A stretch of 64,000 nt of DNA, taken from the NCBI GenBank assembly GCA_017427385.1, contig JAFRSW010000014.1:1-64000 (forward strand), read 5' to 3'. Positions 42,289 to 51,964 of the stretch are shown here, piece after piece. The position numbers and the translations under genes were made by a program. The DNA is from Bacteroidales bacterium (GTDB lineage: Bacteria > Bacteroidota > Bacteroidia > Bacteroidales > UBA932). Each line of letters starts with the position of its first letter. The first letter of the stretch is position 1. A model generated the notes under the pieces. It saw nothing but the letters and a program-made list of their open reading frames with translations. It did no database searches and was not told where the DNA came from.

Positions 42289-43640
42289 TTACGGGCGGAG
42301 AGCATTTCCTTTATGGGTTCGATATAGCGGTCGATGTTGCCTGCCCCGAAGGTTACCAGTACGTCCACCGGCTCCTTTTCGAGATAGGGCATCAGTTCTT
42401 CCTTGGTCATGAGCACCTTCTCGGGCGCGGTCACATCCTTGAAGATGATTTCGGAGGTGACTCCGGGGATGGGCTCCTCGCGGGCGGGGTAGATGTCCAG
42501 GAGGATGAGTTTGTCCAGCGCACTCAGCGCTTTCGCGAATTCGGGGGCGAAGTCGCGTGTGCGGGTGTAGAGATGCGGCTGGAATATGCCTGTCAGCTTC
42601 CTGCCGGGGAATATCTCCCGGATGGAAGAGATGGCCGTGGCGAGTTCCGCCGGATGGTGGGCGTAGTCGTCGATGTAGGTGAGCCCAGGCACGTTGATGT
42701 GCTCGTCCAGGCGCCGGACTGCACCCTGGAAGCTCCCTATTGCCTTGCGGATGGCATGTTCGCCGACACCGTGGCACAGGCAGACAGCCGCTGCCGCCAC
42801 GCTGTTCTCTACGTTCACCCATCCGAGAGTGCCGACGCGGATGTCGGAAATGACCCCGCCGGGATGATGCAGGTCGTAGCTGAAGTGCCCGAGGGTGTCC
42901 ACGCGCAGGTTCTCCGCGTGGAAGTCTGCGCGCTTGTCATTGAAGTGATAGGTCAGAATGCGGGCGGGCGTATCGTTCGCGCTCACAGGCAGGCCGTACT
43001 TCAGGATAAGGGTTTTCTTGACTTGCGATGCGAACTGGCGGAAGGCTTCCTGCACGTGGGCGAGGTCGCCGTAGATGTCGAGGTGGTCGGCATCCATCGC
43101 CGTGATGACGGCGATATCCGGGTGCAGTTGGAGGAAACTCCTGTCGAATTCGTCTGCCTCCGCCACCACCACGTCGTTCTCGCTCATCAGCAGGTTGGTG
43201 CCGTAGTTCTTGGAGATGCCGCCGAGGAAGGCATTGCAGCCTTCGCCGCTTTCGGTGAGGATGTGGGCCACGAGGGTGGATGTGGTGGTCTTGCCGTGGG
43301 TGCCGGATACCGCCAGGCAGGTCTGCCCGGTGGTGATCTCGCCCAGCATGCGGCTGCGCTTGATAACGCGGTAGCCGTTTTCCTTCACGAACTGCAGTTC
43401 CTGAAGGCTTTCCGGGATAGCGGGGGTGTAGACCACGAGGGTTTCCTCCACGTTCTTGGGGATGCAGTCGACGTTGTCTTCGTAATGCACGGAAATCCCT
43501 TCCTTCTCCAGCTCATGGGTGAGGTCGGAGGGAGTGCGGTCGTAGCCGCCCACGCAGTAGCCCTTGAATTTGTAGTAACGGGCTATGGCGCTCATCCCTA
43601 TGCCGCCTATTCCTATGAAGTATATGTTCTTCCAGGCCAT
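42285..43640 (-). CDS. murC: UDP-N-acetylmuramate--L-alanine ligase
   Basis: Adds L-alanine to UDP-MurNAc, the first amino acid of the stem peptide. 451 residues with the N-terminal nucleotide-sugar-binding loop GIGGIGMSAIARYYKFKG, the ATP loop SGTHGKTTTS near residue 110, the central EADEFDRSFLQLHP and the C-terminal DDYAHHPAE. It begins one base after the murG stop and overlaps ftsQ by four bases. Confidence 0.97.
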   Translation of the reverse strand: MAWKNIYFIGIGGIGMSAIARYYKFKGYCVGGYDRTPSDLTHELEKEGISVHYEDNVDCIPKNVEETLVVYTPAIPESLQELQFVKENGYRVIKRSRMLGEITTGQTCLAVSGTHGKTTTSTLVAHILTESGEGCNAFLGGISKNYGTNLLMSENDVVVAEADEFDRSFLQLHPDIAVITAMDADHLDIYGDLAHVQEAFRQFASQVKKTLILKYGLPVSANDTPARILTYHFNDKRADFHAENLRVDTLGHFSYDLHHPGGVISDIRVGTLGWVNVENSVAAAAVCLCHGVGEHAIRKAIGSFQGAVRRLDEHINVPGLTYIDDYAHHPAELATAISSIREIFPGRKLTGIFQPHLYTRTRDFAPEFAKALSALDKLILLDIYPAREEPIPGVTSEIIFKDVTAPEKVLMTKEELMPYLEKEPVDVLVTFGAGNIDRYIEPIKEMLSARK

Positions 43641-43641
43641 G

Positions 43642-44778
43642 TTACACCAGTTTGTATATTTCTTCTGCGATGGTCCCTGCTGCGTTGAGCCGGGCGAGGG
43701 GCGCCACGTTTTTTTCTATTTCTGCTATCTTTTCGGGATCGGCCGCAAGAGCCAGAGCCGTTGCCAGAAGCTTCTCTTCTGCTTCGGCATCCTTCACGAT
43801 AAGGGCCGCGCCCTTGTTAACGAGGGCCATGGCGTTGTGGGTCTGATGGTCTTCTGCCACGTTGGGCGAGGGTACGAAGACTGCTGCACGCTGCACGGCG
43901 CAGATTTCTGAAATTGAGGATGCTCCGCTGCGGGAGATGACTACGTCCGCCGCGGCATAGGCGAGGTCCATGCGGGCGATGAAATCCGAATACCGTATGC
44001 CCGGGAGATTCCTTCCGGCCATGAAAATATCGATACCCTTCTTGTAGAACTTGCCGCATTGCCAGATGACCTCGACATCCTTCCCACCTGGGCATCCGTC
44101 GGAGATCCATTTCTTCATGGCGTTGTTCAAGGTGCCGCTGCCGAGGCTCCCACCCACTATCAGCAGGTGCTTCTTGCCGGGGGTGAGGCCGTAGAACTTC
44201 AAGGCCTCGGCCTTGTCGGCCTCGGTGAAGGGGTGGAACTCCTTGCGTATGGGGTTGCCGCTGAAGACTATCTTTTCTGCGGGGAAGAAACGCTCCATGC
44301 CGTCGTAGGCCACGCAGATGCTCTGCACTTTCTTTGCGAGCATCTTGTTGGTGAGGCCCGCGAAGCCGTTCTGCTCCTGGATGAGGCAGGGGACTCCCTT
44401 GGCGGCAGCCTTGCGCAGAAGCGGTGCGCTTGCGAATCCGCCCACGCCGATGGCGATGTCCGGCTTGAATTCCTTTATGAGCCTGGCGGCCATCCTCTCG
44501 CTCTTGAGCATCAGGAAGGGGACCTCGATATCGTTGATGATGTTCCTGAAGTTGAGCTGGCGCTGCAGGCCCTTGATGGGCAGGCCCACGATCTTGTAGC
44601 CGGCCGCGGGCACTTTCTCCATCTCCATCTTGCCCTCCGCTCCCACGAAGAGGATTTCGGTTTCGGGATTGAGTTCCTTGAGCTTGTCCGCGATGCTGAT
44701 GGCCGGGAAGATGTGGCCTCCCGTGCCGCCACCGCTGATGATGGCGCGTATCTTCTTATATTCCATAGTCTTCGTCAT
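43642..44778 (-). CDS. murG: UDP-N-acetylglucosamine--N-acetylmuramyl-(pentapeptide) pyrophosphoryl-undecaprenol GlcNAc transferase
   Basis: Glycosyltransferase making lipid II from lipid I. The GT-B fold opens with IISGGGTGGHIFPAISIADKL; the second glycine-rich loop LLIVGGSLGSGTLNNAM and the donor-binding SRSGASSISEICAVQRAAVFVP with its EDHQTHNA follow. 378 residues from the ATG at 44778, overlapping ftsW by 23 bases; an internal ATG at 44766 would give 374 residues with an 11-base overlap and is an equally good start. Confidence 0.96.
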   Translation of the reverse strand: MTKTMEYKKIRAIISGGGTGGHIFPAISIADKLKELNPETEILFVGAEGKMEMEKVPAAGYKIVGLPIKGLQRQLNFRNIINDIEVPFLMLKSERMAARLIKEFKPDIAIGVGGFASAPLLRKAAAKGVPCLIQEQNGFAGLTNKMLAKKVQSICVAYDGMERFFPAEKIVFSGNPIRKEFHPFTEADKAEALKFYGLTPGKKHLLIVGGSLGSGTLNNAMKKWISDGCPGGKDVEVIWQCGKFYKKGIDIFMAGRNLPGIRYSDFIARMDLAYAAADVVISRSGASSISEICAVQRAAVFVPSPNVAEDHQTHNAMALVNKGAALIVKDAEAEEKLLATALALAADPEKIAEIEKNVAPLARLNAAGTIAEEIYKLV

Positions 44779-46132
44779 TCAGTTCATCTTCAGTTATGTT
44801 GCCGCTCTCGAAGTCGTCGAGGTCGGAAAGGTCGTGCTCGATGGCGGTGACTTCCTGGGTGCGGTCCACCAGAGGATCGGCGTTCAGGGTTTCCTTTGCA
44901 ATGCGCTTGGAGGCTATCTTGCTTATGGAAAGTATCACGCCGAAGGCGATGCAGAAGCACAGGAAGGCGGATGCTCCGTGGCTCACCAGCGGCAGCGTCT
45001 GCCCGGTCATCGGGCCTATGTCCACGTTCACGCAGATGTGCAGGAAGGCCTGCCCGCATATCAGGAGCGAGAGTCCGGCGACAGCCAGTTTCGCATAGAG
45101 TTCTTTGCCGCAGTTGCGCACTATGATGGCGCTGCGGGCAAGCAGCGACAGGTAGAGGAAGACTATGACCATTCCTCCGAAAATGCCGTATTCCTCTATT
45201 ATGAAACTGTACATGTAGTCTTCCGAGATGTCCGGCACCACATAGCGCTGGGTGCTCTGGCCAGGGCCCTTGCCTATGATTCCGCCCTGATGGACGGCTA
45301 TCTTGGCGCTGTAGGGCTGGCGTATCTCGTCCAGTGCCTGGTAGTAATCCACGCTGCCCACGCGGGATTTCATCACTATAGCCTCGTAATCCTCCTTGTC
45401 GAACACTCGGGAAAGGCCTGTGCCTATACGTTTCATGACTTTGCCGTCGGATATCTTGTATATCCCCACGCACAGGGCGAGGGCTGCCACTCCTGCAAGA
45501 AGCAGGATGAACATATCCTTGCCGGAATCTCCTCCCAGCAGTATCACCAGGAACATTATTCCTCCGGTGAACAAGGCCGCGGAGTTACTGCCGGGGAGCA
45601 GCAGCAGGGTGGTCAGGAGGAACGGTCCATATATGTATAGTATCTTCTGTGCTTTCGGTTCATTCTTGAGCCAGCGGAGTTCTTTCTTCTTGAAGGCGTC
45701 TATGGCCCAGGACAGATAGAGCACCATGGCCACTTTCACCACCTCATTCACATGCAGCTGCAGGGGGCCCACCTGGATGATACGGCGTGCGCCGTTGATT
45801 TCTATAGAGCGCACGAATCCCAGGTCTATGCCGGAGATAAGAAGTACGAGCAGGCCCAGCGAGAATATGAACCCAAGGCTGGACAGTTTTCGGAAGAAGT
45901 TCAGGCTTGGTATTATGTAGCAGACAAGAATCAGCACGAGTCCGAGAATGACAATCTTCAGGTGATCCCACACGAGGTCCAGACGGCTCTGGCCGGGGCC
46001 GAGCAGCCTGGATGTGGACGAGAAGATGCAGAGGATGCTGAACATGATCAGGACCAGCACTATGATCCAGACCACCTTGTCACCCTCGGTGTTCTCGAAT
46101 ACGTTCCAGAATGTCTTTTTCTTCTCTGCCAT
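44756..46132 (-). CDS. ftsW: septal peptidoglycan polymerase FtsW (SEDS family)
   Basis: 458-residue polytopic SEDS protein with about ten membrane segments. Diagnostic blocks are INGARRIIQVGPLQLHVNEVVKVAM, YQALDEIRQPYSAKIAVHQGG and QAFLHICVNVDIGPMTGQTLPLVSHG with SAFLCFCIAFG. It polymerises lipid II at the septum with the PBP encoded by ftsI upstream. A hydrophilic tail of about 50 residues rich in Asp/Glu ends in DEDYGI. It lies between murD (six-base gap) and murG. Confidence 0.95.
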   Translation of the reverse strand: MAEKKKTFWNVFENTEGDKVVWIIVLVLIMFSILCIFSSTSRLLGPGQSRLDLVWDHLKIVILGLVLILVCYIIPSLNFFRKLSSLGFIFSLGLLVLLISGIDLGFVRSIEINGARRIIQVGPLQLHVNEVVKVAMVLYLSWAIDAFKKKELRWLKNEPKAQKILYIYGPFLLTTLLLLPGSNSAALFTGGIMFLVILLGGDSGKDMFILLLAGVAALALCVGIYKISDGKVMKRIGTGLSRVFDKEDYEAIVMKSRVGSVDYYQALDEIRQPYSAKIAVHQGGIIGKGPGQSTQRYVVPDISEDYMYSFIIEEYGIFGGMVIVFLYLSLLARSAIIVRNCGKELYAKLAVAGLSLLICGQAFLHICVNVDIGPMTGQTLPLVSHGASAFLCFCIAFGVILSISKIASKRIAKETLNADPLVDRTQEVTAIEHDLSDLDDFESGNITEDELNDEDYGI

Positions 46133-46138
46133 AAAATG

Positions 46139-47479
46139 TTACAGTCTCCTTACGGCTTCCTTGAATTTCTCTCCGCGGTCTTCATAGTTGTTGAAGAGGT
46201 CGAAGCTGGCGCAGCACGGGCTGAGGAGAACCACATCGCCCTGCTCGGCGAATGCTGCAGAAGCCTTCACCGCTTCTTCGGCGCTGAGGGTATCCACAAT
46301 TCTGTCGCTTCCCACAATCTGCTCGAATGCGGCGTGTATCTTGGTATTGTCCACACCCATGCACACAATGGCCTTTACTTTTTCTTTCACAAGCTCGGTG
46401 AGCACGCTGTAGTCGTTGCCCTTGTCCTTGCCGCCCACGATCCACACCACGGGCTTGGTCTGGCACTCGAGCGCATACCAGGCCGCATCAACGTTGGTGG
46501 CCTTGGAGTCGTTTATGTAGAGGACTCCGCCCACGCTCAGTACCGGCTCCAGCCTGTGCTCAACGGCCTTGAAGGTCTTGAGGCTGTTGCGGATGATGTC
46601 GTTGTCGATGCCGGCGGCCTTGGCTGCCAGGGCGGCTGCCATTGAATTGTATATGTTGTGCTTTCCGCCGAGTGCGAGTTCCTTCAGATAAATCTCGCTC
46701 TCGCTCTGTTCGTAGCGGAGTACTATCTTGTCTTCCCTCAGGAAAGCGCCCTGCTTCACTTCAGTCTTCTGGGTGAAGGGGAGCATCTTTGCCTGCAGGA
46801 CTATCTTGTTGAGATGGTCGATGGTTATCTCGTCGTCGGAGTCGAAGATGAAGCAGTCTTCCGGGCGCAGGTTCTGAGTGATGCGGAACTTGGCGCGGAT
46901 GTAGTTCTCGAAGTTGTAGTCGTAGCGGTCGAGATGGTCCGGGGTGATGTTGGTGATGATGGCGATGTCCGGACGGAAATCGTAGCAGTTGTCCAGCTGG
47001 AAGCTGCTGATTTCCAGCACATAGTAGTCGTGCTGCTCGGTGGCCACCTGCATGGCGTAGCTCTTGCCTATGTTGCCGCCGAGACCCACGTTCAGGCCGG
47101 CGTTCTGAAGCAGGTAGTAGATTATGCTGGTGGTCGTGGTTTTGCCGTTGGATCCGGTGATGCACACCTTCTTCGCGCTGTCGTAGCGGGCGGCGAACTC
47201 TATTTCCGAGATGATGTGGGTGCCCTGGTCGGCGAGCTTTTTCACAAGCGGCGCCGTGGAGGGTATGCCGGGGCTCTTGACCACCTCGTCGGCGTTCAGC
47301 ACCAGCGACTCCGTGTGCCCTCCCTGCTCGAAGGGGATGTCCCACTCGCGCAGCGTCTTTATATATTCTTCCTTAATGCTGCCGTTGTCGGAAAGGAACA
47401 CGTCGAATCCTTTAACCTTTGCGAGCACGGCCGCTCCAACTCCGCTCTCGGCCCCGCCGAGAATAACCATTCTGTTCAT
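46139..47479 (-). CDS. murD: UDP-N-acetylmuramoyl-L-alanine--D-glutamate ligase
   Basis: Adds D-glutamate to UDP-MurNAc-L-Ala. 446 residues with the N-terminal Rossmann loop VILGGAESGVGAAVLA, the ATP loop CITGSNGKTTTTSI, the EISSFQLDNCYDFRPDIAIITNITPDHLDRY block and the C-terminal LLSPCCASFDLFNNYEDRG. It sits between mraY (11-base gap) and ftsW, as in most dcw clusters. Confidence 0.97.
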   Translation of the reverse strand: MNRMVILGGAESGVGAAVLAKVKGFDVFLSDNGSIKEEYIKTLREWDIPFEQGGHTESLVLNADEVVKSPGIPSTAPLVKKLADQGTHIISEIEFAARYDSAKKVCITGSNGKTTTTSIIYYLLQNAGLNVGLGGNIGKSYAMQVATEQHDYYVLEISSFQLDNCYDFRPDIAIITNITPDHLDRYDYNFENYIRAKFRITQNLRPEDCFIFDSDDEITIDHLNKIVLQAKMLPFTQKTEVKQGAFLREDKIVLRYEQSESEIYLKELALGGKHNIYNSMAAALAAKAAGIDNDIIRNSLKTFKAVEHRLEPVLSVGGVLYINDSKATNVDAAWYALECQTKPVVWIVGGKDKGNDYSVLTELVKEKVKAIVCMGVDNTKIHAAFEQIVGSDRIVDTLSAEEAVKASAAFAEQGDVVLLSPCCASFDLFNNYEDRGEKFKEAVRRL

Positions 47480-47490
47480 ATAATCTTCTT

Positions 47491-48642
47491 CTATCTAATC
47501 TTAAGTAATGCCAAAGTGCTGACTGCCAGTATGATACCTATAATCCAGAAGCGAGTGACTATGCGCGGCTCCGGCATGTCCTTCTTCTGGAAGTGATGGT
47601 GCAGTGGTGCCATCAGGAACACGCGCCTGCCTTCACCGTATTTGTGGCGGGTGTACTTGAACCAGTATTTCTGGATCAGCACGCTCATGCTCTCCACCAG
47701 GAAGATGCCGCAGAGCAGGGGGAGGAGGAGTTCCTTGCGGATGAGCACGGAGCTCACGCCGATGATGCCGCCTATGGTAAGGCTTCCTGTATCGCCCATG
47801 AACACCTGGGCGGGGAAGGTGTTGTACCAGAGGAATCCAATCAGCGCTCCCACAAGGGCCGCCATGAAAATGGCGATCTCGCCGGTGCCGGGGATGTACA
47901 TAATGTTGAGGTATTCTGCGTTGATGACGTTGCCGCCCAGATAGGCAAGCAGGCCGATGACGACCGCCACGATGGCGGAAGTGCCTGCGGAGAGGCCGTC
48001 CAGGCCGTCGGTGAGGTTGACACCATTCGAGCAGGCCAGGATGACGATTATTATCATCACCATGTAGATGCCCCAGGAGCAGTACACACCGAGCTGCCCG
48101 TGGAAGGGGGAAAGCCAGGAATAGTCGAATTCGTGGGCCTTCACGAAGGGGATGGTGGTCACGAGCTGGTCGGTGGGGATATCCTTGCTGATGCACACGG
48201 TGAGCGCTATCAGCAGGCCGAGTGCGAACTGGAGCACCAGCTTGCCCTTCTCAGAAAGGCCTTCTTTATTATGCTTGAATACCTTTATATAATCGTCGGT
48301 GAATCCTATGCCTCCGCACCATATTGTGGTGAGGATGAGCAGCTGGATGTAGATGTTGCTGAGGTCGCATACCAGCAGCACGCTCACCAGCAGGGAGAGG
48401 ACTATAATGATGCCGCCCATCGTAGGGGTGCCCTTCTTCTCCATCTGGCCGGCCAGACCGAGGTCCCGTATGCTTTCGCCGATCTGCTTGCGCTGGAGCC
48501 AGCGGATGATGCGTCCGCCTGCGAAGAAGGCTATCAGCATGCTGATTACTATTGCGGCCATGGCCCTGAAGGTCAGGAAGTTCACAAGCCCCATTCCGGG
48601 GAAGTCTATATCCTTGAGATGTGTAAAGAGATGGTATAGCAT
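47491..48642 (-). CDS. mraY: phospho-N-acetylmuramoyl-pentapeptide transferase
   Basis: Ten-helix membrane enzyme forming lipid I from UDP-MurNAc-pentapeptide and undecaprenyl phosphate. 383 residues with the aspartate-rich GFTDDYIKVFKHNKEGLSEKGK, NLTDGLDGLSAGTSA and the cytoplasmic MAPLHHHFQKKDMPE loops. The initiation codon overlaps the murE stop by one base. The length is a little above the 360 of E. coli because of an insertion in the periplasmic loop near residues 155-185. Confidence 0.97.
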   Translation of the reverse strand: MLYHLFTHLKDIDFPGMGLVNFLTFRAMAAIVISMLIAFFAGGRIIRWLQRKQIGESIRDLGLAGQMEKKGTPTMGGIIIVLSLLVSVLLVCDLSNIYIQLLILTTIWCGGIGFTDDYIKVFKHNKEGLSEKGKLVLQFALGLLIALTVCISKDIPTDQLVTTIPFVKAHEFDYSWLSPFHGQLGVYCSWGIYMVMIIIVILACSNGVNLTDGLDGLSAGTSAIVAVVIGLLAYLGGNVINAEYLNIMYIPGTGEIAIFMAALVGALIGFLWYNTFPAQVFMGDTGSLTIGGIIGVSSVLIRKELLLPLLCGIFLVESMSVLIQKYWFKYTRHKYGEGRRVFLMAPLHHHFQKKDMPEPRIVTRFWIIGIILAVSTLALLKIR

Positions 48643-50045
48643 TATTTAATCAGTTCAAATATTCCGTTAACTATTTCGCGTTCGTCAAAGTGGTGCTTCG
48701 TGGTGCCTATTATCTGGTAGGTCTCGTGGCCTTTGCCTGCGATCAGGATGGTGGAAGAGGGCTTGGCCAGGGTGATGGCCGCTTTGATGGCCTCCCTGCG
48801 GTCGGTGATGCAGACGGCTTTCAGGAGCCCAGCCTTGCTGAACCCGGTCTTGATCTCTTCGATGATGGCATCCGGATCCTCCGTGCGGCAGTTATCCGAG
48901 GTGACGAAGATACGGTCGGCCATCTTTTCGGCTATCGCAGCCATCTCCGGGCGCTTGCTGCGGTCTCTGTCGCCACCGCATCCGAAGAGGCACACCAGTT
49001 CCCTTTCGGGGCAGATGTCGCGGAGCGTCTGGAGCACGTTCTCCAGGGCGTCGGGCGTGTGTGCATAGTCGATTACGACGGCAAGGTCGCGCGGTCCGCG
49101 CAGCGTTTCCAGCCTTCCGGGGGCGGATTCCAGCTTGCTGATGGCAAGCAGGGCCTCTTCCGCCGGCGTACCAAGGGCGAGGGCGGTGCAGTAGATCGCC
49201 AGGATATTGTAGGCGTTGTGCCTGCCGGTGAGTTTGGTCCAGGCCTCAGTGCCGTCGATGCGCAGGAGCATACCCTCGAAGCTTTCTTCCAGGATCCTGC
49301 AGCGATGGTCGGCCACTCCGCGGCAAGAGTATGTCATCACCTTTGCCGCACAGTTCTGCACCATCACGGGGCCGTTCTTGTCGTCGGCGTTGATTATTGC
49401 CGTCGCGTTCTTGCCGAGGCCGTCGAAGAAGAGTTTCTTGCAGCGGAGGTACTCGGCAAAGGTCTTGTGGTAGTCGAGATGGTCGTGGGTGAGATTGGAG
49501 AAGATGCCCACCTTGAATTCCAGTCCTGCCGTGCGGTCCTGCTCTATGCCTATGGAACTGACCTCCATGAAGCAGTATTGGCATCCGGCCTCCACCATCT
49601 CCGCCATTAGGGAGTTGATGGTGATGGGGTCGGCTGTGGTGTTGGCGGTCTCGCTGCGGCGCGTGCCCACGTAGTTGGCTATGGTGGAAAGCAGGCCGCA
49701 TTCGTATCCCAGTCCGCGGAAGAGATTGTAGAGAAGGGTAACGGTCGTGGTCTTTCCATTGGTGCCGGTGATGCCCACGAGCTGCAGTTTTCCGGAGGGA
49801 TGTCCGTAGAAGTTGTCAGCGCAGAGGGCGAGGCCCTTGCGGTCGGCATCCACCACGGCGGATGCGCCCTTGGCGAGGGCATCCTCTATGTAGGCATGTC
49901 CGTCCACGCTGCAACCTTTCACTGCAATGAACAGCGCTCCGGGGCATGCCTTGCGGGAATCGCTTGTGATCGAGCTGATTTCCGTGGCGGCGGTGCCGTG
50001 GAGTATGGTCGCACCCGTATTCTTTATAATCTTCTCTAGTTTCAT
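48642..50045 (-). CDS. murE: UDP-N-acetylmuramoyl-tripeptide synthetase
   Basis: Adds the third stem residue to UDP-MurNAc-L-Ala-D-Glu. 467 residues with the ATP loop GITGTNGKTTTVTLL, the FMEVSSIGIEQDR block, LTHDHLDYH and the C-terminal VIDYAHTPDALENVL. The amino-acid-selecting loop reads DNCRTEDPD where meso-diaminopimelate enzymes have DNPR. The arginine is kept, so meso-diaminopimelate is the expected substrate, but the proline is replaced by cysteine. It overlaps ftsI by four bases and mraY by one. Confidence 0.95.
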   Translation of the reverse strand: MKLEKIIKNTGATILHGTAATEISSITSDSRKACPGALFIAVKGCSVDGHAYIEDALAKGASAVVDADRKGLALCADNFYGHPSGKLQLVGITGTNGKTTTVTLLYNLFRGLGYECGLLSTIANYVGTRRSETANTTADPITINSLMAEMVEAGCQYCFMEVSSIGIEQDRTAGLEFKVGIFSNLTHDHLDYHKTFAEYLRCKKLFFDGLGKNATAIINADDKNGPVMVQNCAAKVMTYSCRGVADHRCRILEESFEGMLLRIDGTEAWTKLTGRHNAYNILAIYCTALALGTPAEEALLAISKLESAPGRLETLRGPRDLAVVIDYAHTPDALENVLQTLRDICPERELVCLFGCGGDRDRSKRPEMAAIAEKMADRIFVTSDNCRTEDPDAIIEEIKTGFSKAGLLKAVCITDRREAIKAAITLAKPSSTILIAGKGHETYQIIGTTKHHFDEREIVNGIFELIK

Positions 50046-51964
50046 TTCCGTGGCAGTTTAGTCCTGAACCTGGGATCGTTGGTATATACATAGTCTACCA
50101 GGGTCTTTACCGTGGCGGCCGGGATGCCGCCGCCCTGGTAGCGGTAGTTCGTGTAGGTAGGGTCGGAGAACACGGAGCAGACCACGCTGTACTGGGGATC
50201 CTCCGCAGGGAAGTATCCCACGAAGGTGCCCTGGTATTTGCGGCGTCCGGATGCATCCGTATAGCCTGAGCCGGGGAAGGTGCCGAAAGACGTTCCGGTC
50301 TTTCCCGCCACGGTGCACTTGGCCTTCTTGAGCACTTTCGCCGTACCTTCTTCGGTGACGGAAAGCAGGGCCCTTGTCATAGTATCGGCGATGGCTTTCG
50401 AGCAGATGGATGCGTTCAGCACGCTCGGGCCGCGCCTGTCGGTGACGGAGCCGGCCTTCTCTATGTCTTCCACCAGATAGGGCTTCACCATCCTGCCCTT
50501 GTTGGCTATTGCGTTGTAGAAGGTGAGGATGTGCAGGGGAGTGAGCTCCGTGACGTAGCCGAATCCCATGTTGCCGAGGGTGGTGTTGGACCAGACGTTC
50601 TTGTTCTTCGGGTCGGGAATGTTCGGGGTGAGCAAGCCCTCGAGGTCGAAGTCGAAGCTGTCGCCCAGGCCGTAGGAATAGACTTTCTCTACGTACTGCC
50701 TCGGGTTCTTGGCGTAGTTCTGCACTGCGAGCGTGCCGAAGACGTAGTTGGAAGATATCTTGAATCCGTCCCGCACGCTGATTTCGCGGGTCTTGTGCTC
50801 GCGCTCCCAGTCGGCGATGTGGATATCCTGCTTCATCTTTGTATCCTTCACCCATCCGTGGTTGGTGGGGAGGGTTTCGTCCAGGCTCTTCACGTAACCG
50901 TCGGAAAGGACGCTGAGCAGGGTGACGGTCTTGAACACGGAACCCGGCTCGAAGCGGCGGCCGATCGCGAAATTGGTTATCTCCTCGAAGTTGCCGGCCC
51001 TGTGCGGGTCGCGTGAGAGGTTCACCATTGCGCGGATGGCACCGGTCTTCACCTCCATCAGCACCAGGCAGGCACCGTTGAGGGTGGTCATGGAGTCTAT
51101 CTGCTCGTGGAGTGCCCTGTCGGCCACATCCTGGTAGTCTATGTTGAGGGTAGTGCGGAGGTCCTGCCCGTCGATAGCGCGCACGTAGCTGCTATCGTAG
51201 TTGCGCACGCGTCCGCGGTCGCTCAGGCGCAGGTACTCGCGTCCGTCCTTGCCATGGAGTATGGCGTCGTAGCGGCCCTCGAGGCCGGGGTTGCCCTTGA
51301 TCTCCTCTTCCGGCAGGCCCTTGTTGTCCCTCACGAATCCGATGGTGCGGCGGGCAAGCTTGCCGTAGGGATACTTGCGGATGTTGCGGGTCTCCACTAT
51401 CATGCCGCCCTTGTTGGCGCCTTCCTTGAAGAGGGGCAGGCCCTTGATCTTCAGCATGGTGCTGCGGTCCACACCCTTCGCTATGGCTAGATACTTCCTG
51501 CCGTTGGCGCGGCCCTCCTTGATCTGGCCGTACATCTTGTCGGCGCTGGTGCCGGGCACGAGCCTGGCGAGGCCTTCCGCAAGTTCGCGGGCCTTGCCCA
51601 GCCACTCATCCTCCTTCATCTTGGCCTTGTCCCTGTTCTTCATCTTGGCGAAGTCCGCCTTCATGACCGTGCAGTCCATGTGGATGTCGTACACGGGATA
51701 GGACATGGCCAGCAGGCGGCCGTCGCAGTCGATTATGTTGCCGCGGACAGGCTCTACGGTACGCTTGACTATGCCCGGGGTGAGGGCGGTCGCAATCTTG
51801 GGTTCGGGCTTCCAGATGAGCTGGAAATAGACTAGTTTGACAAGAACGAGGGCGGAGATTACCAGCAGCAGGGTATAGAAGATGTAGAGGACCAGTCCTA
51901 TCCTGTCCCTCTTCGGCTTCTCTGTCTGCTGCGGAAGCTGACGTATGTTCCTGTCGTCCGTCAT
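50042..51964 (-). CDS. ftsI: division-specific peptidoglycan transpeptidase (PBP3/FtsI-type)
   Basis: 640-residue bitopic class B PBP. A membrane helix lies at about residues 25-48. The N-terminal dimerisation/pedestal part includes VRGNIIDCDGRLLA. The transpeptidase motifs are all present: Ser342-Val-Phe-Lys345 (EPGSVFKTVTLL), Ser404-Ser405-Asn406 (ISSNYVFG) and KTG near residue 555 (VAGKTGTSFG). The protein ends soon after the transpeptidase domain and lacks the C-terminal PASTA repeat found in many Bacteroidota homologues of about 700 residues. It overlaps murE and ftsL by four bases each. Confidence 0.95.
   Translation of the reverse strand: MTDDRNIRQLPQQTEKPKRDRIGLVLYIFYTLLLVISALVLVKLVYFQLIWKPEPKIATALTPGIVKRTVEPVRGNIIDCDGRLLAMSYPVYDIHMDCTVMKADFAKMKNRDKAKMKEDEWLGKARELAEGLARLVPGTSADKMYGQIKEGRANGRKYLAIAKGVDRSTMLKIKGLPLFKEGANKGGMIVETRNIRKYPYGKLARRTIGFVRDNKGLPEEEIKGNPGLEGRYDAILHGKDGREYLRLSDRGRVRNYDSSYVRAIDGQDLRTTLNIDYQDVADRALHEQIDSMTTLNGACLVLMEVKTGAIRAMVNLSRDPHRAGNFEEITNFAIGRRFEPGSVFKTVTLLSVLSDGYVKSLDETLPTNHGWVKDTKMKQDIHIADWEREHKTREISVRDGFKISSNYVFGTLAVQNYAKNPRQYVEKVYSYGLGDSFDFDLEGLLTPNIPDPKNKNVWSNTTLGNMGFGYVTELTPLHILTFYNAIANKGRMVKPYLVEDIEKAGSVTDRRGPSVLNASICSKAIADTMTRALLSVTEEGTAKVLKKAKCTVAGKTGTSFGTFPGSGYTDASGRRKYQGTFVGYFPAEDPQYSVVCSVFSDPTYTNYRYQGGGIPAATVKTLVDYVYTNDPRFRTKLPRK

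Noticed and set aside
42573-43688. 371-codon plus-strand open frame
   Set aside because: Antisense to murC, whose motifs are complete.
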